Positions 21,196 through 38,967 of a stretch of DNA of 64,000 nucleotides are shown piece by piece. Each line of letters opens with the position of its first letter. The stretch's first letter is position 1. A model generated the notes under the pieces. That model was given only the letters and a program-made list of their open reading frames with translations. It was not told the DNA's origin and did not search any database. The position numbers were made by a program, and so were the translations under genes. The stretch comes from Henricia sp. BOLD:AAB3569 (taxonomy: Eukaryota; Echinodermata; Asteroidea; Spinulosida; Echinasteridae): NCBI GenBank assembly GCA_037783545.1, contig JBBELK010000298.1, forward strand, positions 2,232,001-2,296,000, in the 5' to 3' direction.

Positions 21196-21407
21196 ATATG
21201 CCATTTTGGGAGTCAAATAATGCCGAGTCATTGTGGAAGCGATGTGCGTGCGCGTTGTGTCTCTCTCTGGTGGGCGCAACGTGGTTTAGTTTACCAATTG
21301 GAGCCTCAGCATAGCGCGTTACGCGCGCTATGGACACACACAACGCGTATGCACATTGCTTCCACAACGACGTGGCATTGTTTTACTCCCAAAATGACGT
21401 CATTGGC
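21196..21407. mobile_element. MITE with TTTTGGGAGTCAAATAATGCC terminal repeats
   Basis: The left end near 21200 (CCATTTTGGGAGTCAAATAA) is mirrored near 21385-21400 (TTACTCCCAAAATG). The centre is rich in GCGCG and CACACACAACGCG. Related pieces lie at 52605-52690 and 62697-62808. Confidence 0.6.
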
Positions 21408-21758
21408 ACAAGCTCAATACTCTTCAAAATAATAAACAATTTTCTTCAAAAATTCTTGATCAGAACATAAATTTTTTTGAACACAGTGGACTTGGCTGAC
21501 CAAGGCACTGACTGACCAATCACTTTTTAATCGCTTTCAAAACTGTTCTGCTTCAGTGATTTCCTCCAGATCCAAAAGGACCTGTTTGAACAAAGTGATT
21601 TCCTCAGCAACAAAACGCGGATTTTCCGGTTTCTGTGTATATCGTTTAGTTATGAGGTCTCCAAAAACCCATTTTGTTGAGGTTTTTAACCTGATTGAGC
21701 CTGCATGGGAAGAACTGACATCTGGAGCCATGAGTCTCCCAAACATCCTTTAAGTGCA

Positions 21759-21896
21759 GGAGCTCAGGGAGGCACTTCAGGCAGAGTGGTGCTCCCTGCC
21801 TCAGCGGCTGTTACGGCAGCTGATGCAGTTAGCTTTGGCCCAAGAGGTGTTCATACACATTACTGGTCAGATTATAATTTTAGCTTCTATTTTTAA
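21759..21896 (+). pseudogene. Possible Tc1/mariner transposase C-terminal remnant
   Basis: In one frame the bases give ELREALQAEWCSLPQRLLRQ followed by LMQLAL, similar in pattern to the LREALQxEWxxLPQxxLxxL helix near the C-terminus of Tc1/IS630-type transposases. Nothing upstream with the DDE catalytic residues is recognisable. This is a weak pattern-based call. Confidence 0.3.
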
Positions 21897-22378
21897 CCGT
21901 ATAGTATGGTGCCTAGCCACCACTAAATAAACTAAAATATAGGGTATACGTCAACCTGAAATATGGCTTTATAAGCCTCAACTTTGACAGATTTAAGTGT
22001 TCAACGTTGTCAGTTCATAGCAACGGAGTATGTGTGTTTGGAAAGGTGTTTGCTAAAGGGAACGGGGGGGGGGGTGGTTTGTTTAGTTGCTTTACCTGAT
22101 AACAATCGTTATCACTCACTGACACAAACAAAAACAAACACACCTATGTGATCCCCAGACCAGTCAAATAGGAAATACACAAACAACAAAATTTGTGGCT
22201 AAACATTTTCTCCATTTAAAAAATAAATTGTGAAAAAATAAATCAAACTCGTTGTGCATGGCTGCATTGGTTACTGTGCGTATTGCATATAAGGTTTGTT
22301 GCACTTTGCATTAGTTCATTCCCTTGTAGAGCGCTACAATGAGAGTTTAGTGTAGCACACATATTTATCCTGCATTTT

Positions 22379-22600
22379 ATTCCTATTGATCACGTTCACA
22401 GATGCCATCTTCGTAGAAAAAAAATGCTACTGCGTGTTAAACGCCATAAAGCATGCGCACGCACACGCTGGAACATGTTATAAACACGCGCGCATGTTGC
22501 TCGAAATCTGTTCGAAATACGGCGCAACCGATGCGCGTCACAAAAAATACGCTCAAAATCATGATGCACGTGGCAATTTGTAGGAAGTGACGTCATTTGA
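22379..22600. mobile_element. MITE, inverse copy of 27118-27300
   Basis: TTAAACGCCAT, CATGCGCACGCACACG, CACGTGGCAATTTGTAGGAA and GTGACGTCATTTGA recur in inverse order and orientation at 27118-27300. Confidence 0.65.
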
Positions 22601-22659
22601 ACATGATCAATAGCGCTGTTGCCATTATTAGCGCTGCCATCAGGGTATCGTCAGAATCA

Positions 22660-22880
22660 TCTTGCTTCATCTAGGTGGCTGCTCGGCCAAGGCACACAAC
22701 CCATCAGCACTTAATAGACTGTGACATCTCCTAACAGCTTCCCACATTTCAGTTGAGTTAATGAGGTAATTAAGATTAAGTGTCTTGCCCAGGGACACCG
22801 ACATGTTGGCCACAATGGGGTTCAAACCCACGACATTAGGATTGGTTTCATACCCACGAGACCACACATGCTCCCACGAT
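22660..22880 (-). mobile_element. tRNA-derived SINE (family A)
   Basis: Inverse of the family seen at 31915 and 40928: GTGGTCTCGTGGGTATGAAA head with a GTGGGTTTGAACCCC B box near 22830 on the minus strand, then the shared GTGTCCCTGGGCAAGACACT segment. Confidence 0.75.
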
Positions 22881-23035
22881 ATAAACCGTATCGAATAGTT
22901 GCCATCTTGTAGGGCAGTTTGTTTGTTCCATGAGGAGTAGGACATACACGGTTGTGCATTTTGTGCTTACATTGTTGACCTATTTAAATGTCAAAAGTTG
23001 CCCCACAAGATGGCAGCTATTCGATACAGTCTATA
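22880..23035. mobile_element. Short MITE with GTATCGAATAGCTGCCATCT ends
   Basis: The left end ACCGTATCGAATAGTTGCCA is mirrored on the right by TGGCAGCTATTCGATACAGT. Nearly the same element occurs at 29872-30001, and a single end at 29629-29661. Confidence 0.75.
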
Positions 23036-23191
23036 CCTCTTCTGAGGCAGAAAAGGGCATGTGTACAGATCAATTGTATGGTGGCCGCCATGTTCTGGCA
23101 TTATCATAAAACTGAGTTGTCATAACCAAGAAAAAAAAATTAAAAACATTACAAATTTCAGTTACATTAAAACTATACACAAGACAGACAG

Positions 23192-23632
23192 TAGCGGTGT
23201 GCCAAACGAATCGAATATTCAAATATTCTATCTTCCATCGAATGTTCGAATAGCATTTTACCGAATCGAATATTCGGTATGACTTTTTTTTTTCATGTGC
23301 AAACCGGCCCAGATCAAATCAAACATGTCATCCAGTTCAGAAGTGTTTTTATGAATATCCTGTAGGTGAATTACAGGATGTTTTTATTGAATGCAAGTCA
23401 TCCCAGCTGAAACTGGACTCGTGGCTAAAAGCAAATCGAGCATGCAACGAGGCATCGAAGAAGAATAAAAGAATAAAAAACATCCTGCATAGCACCTACG
23501 CAGGAAGTGCACTCGGAACAACATTAGGTTCGGATAACACTGCAAAAAAATGGGCGGAAATTTTTGAAAAAGTTTACAGATCGAATATTGAATATTCGAT
23601 CAACAAAAATTATTCGAAAATGCAGAGGCCTA
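23192..23632. mobile_element. Non-autonomous hAT-like element with 8-bp target duplication
   Basis: Flanked by ACAGACAG on both sides (23184-23191 and 23633-23640). It starts TAGCGGTGTGCC and ends GCAGAGGCCTA, the short TAG...CTA ends typical of hAT transposons. Both ends are rich in GAATATTCGAAT. There is no transposase frame. Confidence 0.72.
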
Positions 23633-23906
23633 ACAGACAGCCATTAAAATTAAAAATACGCCGAGGTTTATAGGTTTAGTACAAATCTTACCCCGGATGC
23701 TTTGCGCGAGATGCACAGTACACAGTGCACAAAAGTACGTCTTGTCGGAAATTCCGAATGGGTGAAATTAATACTTTAATTTCTCGAAAAGATCTTAGGT
23801 TTTTATTACAATAGACCTTTTGCAAGAGGGCCATAGGGGGCGCAATCACATCGTCACTGTGTGATGAATGAGTACTAGGTGCCTTGTAGATCTATTGTCA
23901 CATCAT

Positions 23907-24631
23907 TTAAAGGGGCTGTGTCACATTTTGCGCATGCGCCAAATCCTTTCAATTTTTTACATACCGGTACGTGTGCGCTCAGAAGAATGCAGTGCAATTT
24001 CGTAACACAACGCCATTGGTTCATGTGTGTAAATGTACATCGTGTACTTAGCACGTGCTGCATGGGCAGTGCAGTGTTCGTGAGTGTTTACAATATGCAG
24101 AATTTAACTACATAGTACATCGTGTTGCGTGCCTTCGTTCGATTTATCATCAGTGTCTGACAAAATCGGTACAGCGGCGGCGGCTACGGTGTCTTTCCAT
24201 CGACAGAAGATGTGCTGTAAAATTGCTGTCAGGACCAAATAAGCATACCAGTTTTGGTGGAAATCAAGGTAGAATAAATTGCTGTATGCAACCATGTCAT
24301 TCATATCATTCGATGTCGTTTCTGTCATGTTTTGTCTAGTTTTTTTATGGGATGAAAATACTCTCTTTCGAACGACAACCGCACACCCAGAGATATTGAT
24401 GTTTGACGGCTTAAAAATACGCCAAACAGTGCCATTTTAAACAAAAAAAGTAATGCATCAGGACAACCCGACAGTTGACAAGTACACCACTGCCAGAATT
24501 ACTAAAGAATTATAAGGGATGGCCAAGATTGAATAGGATATGCAAAACCCGAGTGACGAAACTTGAAAAAGTTAGCCTAACTTTTTCAAGTTTTGCTGCG
24601 CATGCGCAAACCGTGACACAGCCCCTTTAAA
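23907..24631 (+). mobile_element. Non-autonomous DNA transposon, TTTAAAGGGGCTGTGTCAC ends
   Basis: Perfect 19-bp terminal repeats TTTAAAGGGGCTGTGTCAC and GTGACACAGCCCCTTTAAA enclose about 690 bp without a transposase. A diverged inverse copy is at 3950-4465. Confidence 0.82.
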
Positions 24632-24835
24632 TACACAATGTACAAAAATCTGTCCCCTGTCATGGCCGCCAGTGCAAAGGGTATATACTGAAATTCACGC
24701 ATCTAATACCCTGCTTACCAACAGTATATCACTGGGCACATAAAGCACTACATAAACAAAACAAAAAAAACTTAATGCACACATGATGAAATCTGATATA
24801 TCAGAAAAATACTTGAAAGATTTAGGTTTGGATAA

Positions 24836-25220
24836 TTTGGGCACAATTTCATAGCACTGCTTGAGGGTGTTTTCTGTCGCAGAAACGTACTAATGTTAGA
24901 CCCATTCCATGAAATTGGGCCCCTGGTCTGAACAAGGCAGCTTTACAAAGGCAGCAACAGTGAAAATTTGTCTTTCTGCAATTAAAGCCCATTACATCAT
25001 TTGCAGTGACCCAAATTGTTTAAACACGACTGAAGTGTTGATAGCAATGGTAACAAACACCACATGATTTTTGTCCTGTGTAAAATAGTACGTTTGTGGA
25101 AGAAATTGCTCACTGAAGGTGCTTTTTTTTTTTTTTAATAGTTGATAAACGATTTTGTTTTAACCATTTATTTAACACAAAAAACCATGCATGATTTTTA
25201 AGGGTTTCTGAAGTGCTACT
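24836..25220. repeat. Dispersed repeat pieces
   Basis: 24840-24925 has GGGCACAATTTCATAGCA and its mirrored CCATGAAATTGGGCCC, a small foldback. 25020-25220 (TGATAGCAATGGTAACAAAC, CCTGTGTAAAATAGTACG, AAATTGCTCACTGAAGGTGC) matches the repeat at 15990-16010 plus 16365-16490, which the LINE tail interrupts. Confidence 0.5.
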
Positions 25221-25476
25221 GGGTCATTCTATAAATTTGGGGTCAAACGTATGACATTTTTCTGTCCCCGTTACACCTGACATACTGCTATTTGCCATAC
25301 AAGTATCATTAAAAATGCCTTCAAACCATATTTTTATGAATTGTATTTTATGTAATCACTCTTTGAAATAGAAGGCATTTAAAGAATATATCCTGAATTT
25401 ACAAAATACATTATTTTACAAGATGTCAGATGTAACGGGGACAGAAAAAGTGGACCCCAAATTTATAGAATGACCC
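25221..25476. mobile_element. MITE with GGGTCATTCTATAAATTTGG ends and TACT duplication
   Basis: Terminal repeats GGGTCATTCTATAAATTTGG / CCAAATTTATAGAATGACCC plus an inner CTGTCCCCGTTACA pair (also mirrored near 25433). TACT lies on both sides (25217-25220 and 25477-25480). It is inserted into the older repeat of 25020-25500. Confidence 0.8.
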
Positions 25477-25976
25477 TACTGCATCTGTGTGGCTGAAATT
25501 TCTAGGAGGCAGTTTATCAACATTATTCTTTAGTTATGTACTGCTATTGTTCCTGAAATTCGTCAATATAAAAAAATTATTTTTAAATCATCTGCAAATA
25601 TAATGGGCCTTTAATGTAAACATGTTACAGAATACTTTGATTTCTATTTATTATTTTTTAGCCTCATTTTTTTTTAGCCTGAACATGGCTGCAATAACTG
25701 TACTTGCACATCATCCCTTTAAATAAACCCCCCATCTCCGTATTCAAAACGGATGACTGCACAGCTTTGTACCACAGGAAGCATTTCCTACCTTTCCTTG
25801 ATTACTTCTGTCCCATGATTTGAAGACACACACACACGCACACACTGTACTGTTCTGAGGTGATCTGTCCATAATTCTGGATCAGAGGAGAGCAGAAAGC
25901 ACAATGCTATAATGCCGTTACCCGAAGCCAGTCAAAGTTTTCAATCTGTAAAAGTGAGAAGAAAAAATAGAGAATT

Positions 25977-26315
25977 ATTATTATTTCTTTCTGGTATTCA
26001 TATTAAGGATTCCTCTAAAGTGCCCATTGCACTGTCACTCACAAGCGTGAGGAAACCAATAAAGAATTAGAAATGGCCAGAGACACCAGGGGAATCCCCC
26101 TTGCTCTTAATGAAAGAATGCTCTGGGATCTTTAAAGGGCGTTACCCTTACCTATAACACCTTGGACCAACGGCTTTACATCCCTTCCGAAGGATGGAGC
26201 AAGTGTGGTTGAGTCCCTTGCTCAAGGGCACAGGTACCGCAGCCGGGGGGAGGTTCGAACCTGCAACCCCAGGTTTTCACCTATGATTGCGAGTCAATGA
26301 TCCAAACCACTCGGC
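25977..26315 (-). mobile_element. tRNA-derived SINE (family B)
   Basis: Same family as 919-1297. The minus-strand head GCCGAGTGGTTTGGATCATT and B box GCAGGTTCGAACCTC lie near 26245-26315. The AAT tail is at 25977. Shared body: CCAACGGCTTTACATCCCTT. Confidence 0.78.
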
Positions 26316-26426
26316 AGTGGGTCTTCAAAACATATAAGAGTCCCAAACATATATGTGCTTGCCAAATTAGTGTTCAGCTTTCAGGTAGACGTCTATTTTT
26401 GGTTTTGACGTTCAGCCACATACTTA

Positions 26427-26879
26427 CACCCTGTTTACACTTTATCCTGAGCTCAGGATCAGCCCCGGATCACAAACTAAGTGTAAACGCTCTCGGGACC
26501 AAATTGGCCCCGGATCAGACCCTGAGATTTTGGTCTTGTTCTAGCGGAGGGTTTGATCCCGAGCTCGGGATCAGTTTGCTGTTAGATTAGCAATTATCCT
26601 TTACCGCATCTGCTCCACGGCTGTAGCGGGGGAAGAGCCTGCGAAATTCAAGTGGCATTGTACACTGTACATGCACAACCCATGCACACATTGATCAGTA
26701 CAACAACAAAAAAATACACATAGAGCATGACCTAGACTGCAACTTCTGGCACCGCGCTCGAGATCAACTACAGAATGTAAATGCGGCACTCAGGATCATT
26801 TCTGTTAACACAATGACGCATTCTTATCAGGGGATCAATCTTGATCCCGAGCTCGGGAGCAATGTAAACACGGTCTTAC
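26427..26879. mobile_element. MITE with CCTGTTTACACTTTATCCTG ends
   Basis: The left end has CCTGTTTACACT...CCTGAGCTCAGGATCA; the right end is GATCCCGAGCTCGGGAGCAA then TGTAAACACGG. Several GATCCCGAGCTCGGGATC palindromes lie inside. A right-half copy is at 57740-57886. Confidence 0.7.
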
Positions 26880-27117
26880 ACATAGTTTTTCAAATCTCAC
26901 TGGGGGGTGGGAGGGGGAGCGTGCATACAATTAGGGATCACAACACTTTTTGGGGGGCACGTGTCGTCCCCCACTCCCCAGCACCCCTCTCTCTCCCTTG
27001 GCAACACCACTGCCCAACTTCTAGGGTGACATTAATTTTCAAAGTCTACATGCAGCAGGTAAGGCATTTGTAAACATTTATTTGATGATTTGGCACTCGC
27101 GCAATTGGAACATCGAA

Positions 27118-27300
27118 TATTTAGGATTTACAAATGCTATTGATCTCTCTCAAATGACGTCACTTCCTACAGATTGCCACGTGCATTAGGATCCAGAGCG
27201 TAAAATTCTGTACGCTCTATTTCAAACAATTTTTTAGCAACACACGTGCGTGTTTGGAATATTTTCTAGGGTGCGCGTACGGGTATTTGATGGCGTTTAA
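27118..27300. mobile_element. MITE, inverse copy of 22379-22600
   Basis: CAAATGACGTCACTTCCTAC, ATTGCCACGTGCAT and TTGATGGCGTTTAAA mirror the other copy. Confidence 0.6.
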
Positions 27301-27698
27301 AGGAGCAAATTTAGATTTTTCCACAATTTCTTTTTTACAACCCATATCATATAAATCATATAAAATACGTCCATAAAATACTATCCATTGTAAGAAAACA
27401 GGAAATTTTCAATCCACAACATGGTTGTGTAAGCAACTTCGGTGTTTTTTTTGTACGTCAAGTTTAGACGTGGAAGCTAAAAGGTTGGTGTAATCACTGT
27501 ACTGCTTTATAGAACCAGATAAATTAGTTTACAAAATATCGGTGTTTTTTTAACGATATCCTTGAAAATATACGGATTGAGAACGCAAAATTTCAAAATG
27601 GCAATTAGAAAAATATGACAAGCGATATGGTATCAAAATCTGGACATCCATGGGAAAAATGGGGGTTCAAAATTGTGATCTGGACACGTTCCTTTAAA
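27293..27698. mobile_element. MITE with TTTAAAGGAGC ends
   Basis: Begins GTTTAAAGGAGC and ends GATCTGGACACGTTCCTTTAAA. The inner part GAACGCAAAATTTCAAAATG, ATATGACAAGCGATATGG and CATCCATGGGAAAAAT matches 53528-53849 and, inverted, 3556-3800. Confidence 0.75.
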
Positions 27699-27776
27699 TA
27701 CATGTGTGGCATGTTGCTAGGCAATTTTTAAATGGGCGGAGCTTACTAGATCGGTCTATTCTGTTGAGTACTGTAC

Positions 27777-34976
<7,200 letters not shown>

Positions 34977-35429
34977 GTCATCAACAGGAAATGAGACCTG
35001 GTCTACATGTAGTCGAGGTTGCAGTGGTCTTGCATTGACTGCACATTGTGCCCTTTGGAAAAAAGAGGAAAAAAAAAGAAACGGACAAATTTATTTCATA
35101 TGCACATCTGCCGTACGTTAAGAATCAAGAAATTGACCATTACTTTTTCCTTGTAACCTTTCAAGAATCAGGATTGTGAATTTCCCGCTCCTTATGCCAC
35201 GCCCAATCACCTTTCAGATAGATACGAGTCCAAGTCCAGGTACGCAAATGAGCCACCCCAAATCCCAGGCACCTGTTTCGAACCTTGCGCGCAGCGCTTA
35301 TCCGTTAACCCACTTTTGTTTAGGCCTGTGTTGACCGTGTACTATGCATGCGTAGGTTATGCGTAGACTGCGCGGGAATCCGTCAAGGCCAAATTTTTGA
35401 TATTCTCTGGAGAAAAAAGGCCTTGCATA

Positions 35430-36850
35430 TTGCTCTTCTCAAAAGATTTGTGTTACCATCAAAAGTGGGCATATTCTGTAATTATCATATCACTGGTGCG
35501 CATAGCTAATGTTACCTTGGCCCTAACTTTATCATGTGGTTATTTCATATATGAAAAAACCACATGATAAAGTTAGGGCTAAGGTAACATTACTTAGCTG
35601 TGGTGCGCATGAGTTTCGAGCCAAAACATTACCAAATTTTCAGTAGAAACATGAGCTTCGGAAACGGGTCAGTGGAGACACTTGCGGCGTATGCAAATGT
35701 TCATGACGTCACTAAATGAGCAGCGCTGTTCGCCTAATTTAAATATTTCAAATTCGCAAATCATGCACGTGTAGTTTACCTAGCCCTACAAATAGGGCTG
35801 TAAATAGCTCGCTTTTCAAATCTGACTTATTACAGTCGCAAATCACAGCCCTACTTTAGGTCCGTACGACAATACCAAGTCTCAAACTGCTTAAATCTGA
35901 CAAAGTTCCACTACAAATATCGTCCGAAGCACATCAGACCAGAGCACTTTCACATATACCATTGCAATCCTGAGAGTCTAGTGTTAAATAAAATAACGGT
36001 AACGCTTACAGAATCGTCAATTTGGCCATATACGATGTCTGGAAACATTGGACAAAATTTCTCCCCACATTACTTTGTCCAAACACTACATCGCCCAAAT
36101 GCCACTTTGCCCCAAAACCACCACAGGCCATGGTTCAGAGCGAAATGGTTCAGGGCGAAGTGGTTTTGGGGCGAAATTACTGCAAACAATTTTTTGCCCG
36201 TTTTCTCAAAAGATTTTTGTTACCATCAAAAGTGGGCATATTCTGTGATTATCATACCACTGGTGCGCATAGCTAATGTTACCTTGGCCCTAACTTTATC
36301 ATGTGGTAGCGCTTCTCGGTCAAGGAGCCCGGCTGTGCAATATGCATAATTCATATTGACGTTCGTGTGTTTATCCCAGCTGGCATGTACGTCACTCGCA
36401 CAGTTCGATAACTGCACTGCGCGCGTGACGTATTGCCAGCTGGGATAAACACACGCGACTTCAATATGAATTATGCATATTGCACAGTTAGCCGGGCTTC
36501 TTGACGTCTCATGATCGAGAAGCGCCAGCATATCAGCTAAAATGGCGTCGCCCAGGGCATGCAGCTCAGAACATTGTCCGAATTTTGTCCAATGTTTCCA
36601 GACATCGTAGATGGCCAAATTGACGATTCCGTAAGCGTTACCATTATTTTATTTAACACTAGACTCTCAGGATTGCAATGGTGTATGTGAAAGTGCTCTG
36701 GTCTGATGTGCTTCGGACGATATTTGTAGTGAAACTTTGTCAGATTTGAGCAGTTTGAGACTTGGTTTGTGATTTGCGACTGTAATAAGTCAGATTTGAA
36801 AAGCGAGCTATTTACAGCCCTATTTGTAGGGCTATAGTGATAGTTTACCA
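35430..36850. mobile_element. Composite of nested foldback elements
   Basis: 35781-36060 and 36581-36834 are inverted copies of each other (CAGCCCTA ends, CTGAGAGTCTAGTGTTAAA, TTCCAGACATCGTA). Inside sit a CGCCCCAAAACCAC repeat (36060-36215), a second copy of 35440-35545 (at 36206-36305) and a palindrome with CCCAGCTGG and TATGCATAATTCATATTGA arms (36315-36520). 35507-35605 is itself a hairpin on ACCACATGATAAAGTTAGGG. A third copy of the inverted arm lies at 48285-48624. Confidence 0.7.
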
Positions 36851-38030
36851 TGTTTACTTGTGATTTGGCCACAGAATGGGGCTAAACAAAATGCAATGGC
36901 TGATGAATAAGATGGCGACCTCACAGACCTAGCGACAATGCCAACATTTACTGGTTAGACAGGCCTGCCCTAGGCCTAGGGCCTACCACTTGACCTTTTT
37001 TTATTTCTGATGAGGTTTACTGTGATGAGAAATGGCGGCGAGTCTTCTGAAAAGACATCAGCAACAAACTGACAAAAAGACCGATAAAATATCCAAGTTG
37101 CAAAAAGAAATTCAATGCACATCAAGTGAAACATTTTAATTGACCTCACCAATAAATTACTTACGGGTTGACTCAGCTCTGGCCGGCGATTTGGACAGTT
37201 AAGATGCAAAATACTGACAAAAATGCAATGCACATTTTACATAGTGCAAACTAAAATTGACAGTACATAACCTAGTAAACTTGAGCAGTCTTTCACAGTA
37301 AAAACAATCATGCACTGCATTGTTGTGCTACAAAAAAAGAAGAAAAAGTAGGTATCTGCTATGTTGCAATGCACATAAAATATTCTTTGTATATATTTTT
37401 AATTCATCATTTTCCCCCTAATTTTTGGGCCTTTTTGTGTCTATAAAAAAAATACATTTTATCTTCTGGGGAAGCGACTGGCAAAAGTTTACTATTGGCG
37501 TGATATAATGCACCAAGAGAGGGCGCTACAGCTTCCTAGCAGTGTAGTGGGCGTGGCGTTGTAGAAAATGTTTAATTACAAACCCTTTTGCTTGTAAAAA
37601 CTGATGAATTCATTTCCCAGATCAATTTATTTTGAGTCCCCTTTAATCCCAGCTGCAACACCTATTGGCCAAAGCAAAGATCGTTGGTCATGGATTTTGG
37701 TTTAAGATCAAGAAATTTACAGGCGCAAAGATTGGAAATGGGGGAGCGTTTTTTTACCCACTTCAAGAATTACGAGACTAACAACAACTTATGATTGTTC
37801 CTTTTTATTGTTTTCTTTTCACCAGCTTGTACACGGCTCAAACAAATTAAAGGAACATACTTTAGGAGAAATTACTTCAAGCAGCATGGTTGGAAATAGT
37901 CTTAATAATATATGCCATTCACTTGAAGAATGATTAATTCATATATTTCTCTTACAGTAACTGGTGTCTAATCACCACAGAAATGAAATAACACAAAACA
38001 GGGTGAGAAAAAAAGTCATATGGTCCCTAT
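36851..38030. other. Intergenic, no feature recognised
   Basis: Between the kinase 5' end and the SKA gene 3' end. AT-rich, no exon with family similarity. Confidence 0.4.
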
Positions 38031-38032
38031 CA

Positions 38033-38175
38033 GGCTTTCAGCCTGAGACCTCTGATACAATGGACAGATGTTCTACCAGCTGAGCGATGAGGTAGTGGTA
38101 TATCCCACAGGTTTCCCCCCCTCCCCCCAAGACCTCTGACACACCAGGCAGATGCTCAACCAGCTGAGCTATACA
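38033..38175 (-). repeat. Two tandem tRNA-like fragments
   Basis: On the minus strand GCTCAGCTGGTTGAGCATCT and GCTCAGCTGGTAGAACATCT are A-box/D-arm-like sequences about 80 bp apart, each followed by a GTGTCAGAGGTCT-like piece. No complete cloverleaf, so probably SINE or tRNA-pseudogene debris. Confidence 0.45.
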
Positions 38176-38651
38176 AGGCACAGTAGTGTACTCTTTGCAA
38201 TACCAACAGCCGATTTCACGAACCCTTACGCACTGCATAAGCCCGCTTGCACACATTTTTATTGTGTAAGCTGCGCAACATTTCTGTGATAATTACACGC
38301 AAGCCTATTAGCCTTTTAGAAGTATGGCGGAACAAAAGGAGAGGACGCAATTTTATTTGGGTATGAATTTTTTTTTAACAATTGTATTTCTGTCCAAAAA
38401 CATGATTTTCATGTTGCATTCTAATACAGAGACAGAATTATAAATAACATAAATAAGTGCAAAGTGAAAAGTGCAGTTATATTCGATTCGATTTTATACC
38501 CACTTCAAAGTGTGCCCTCCTATTGTGTCCGCCATACTTCAAAAAGGCTAATCGGTAATTCAGTGGTCTTGGGTTCAAATCCTGATATGAACCACATGAT
38601 TTTTTTCATACACTCCATGTTCTGATTGTTACAATAGTACAATAATGTTCC

Positions 38652-38657
38652 TTTATT
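38652..38657 (-). terminator. Candidate polyadenylation signal for the SKA gene
   Basis: AATAAA on the minus strand about 310 bases past the SKA stop codon. Chosen by position only. Confidence 0.3.
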
Positions 38658-38967
38658 TTGAGAAGTCTATATCAAGTACTTAATGTATAGTATATCAAAA
38701 TAACACCACAATCTGGTGAATATATAGTTCAAATTTCAAATCTTGAAATTATATTGAAATACTGTCCAAGTTGGCCTTAGAATGCGTGTACAAGTATTAT
38801 AAGCCACACCCTTTCACTACGACGCCACATTTGTAACAGTTACTTGTTTGAGGTCTCGGCAACTCTTCCTGCAATAACTGCAATGAAGGGCACCTCAGAC
38901 TGCCAAGGTGTCGCATTCTACTGAGGCAATGGCAACCAAACGTATTCCTTTGTTTCTCAAGTCACCT

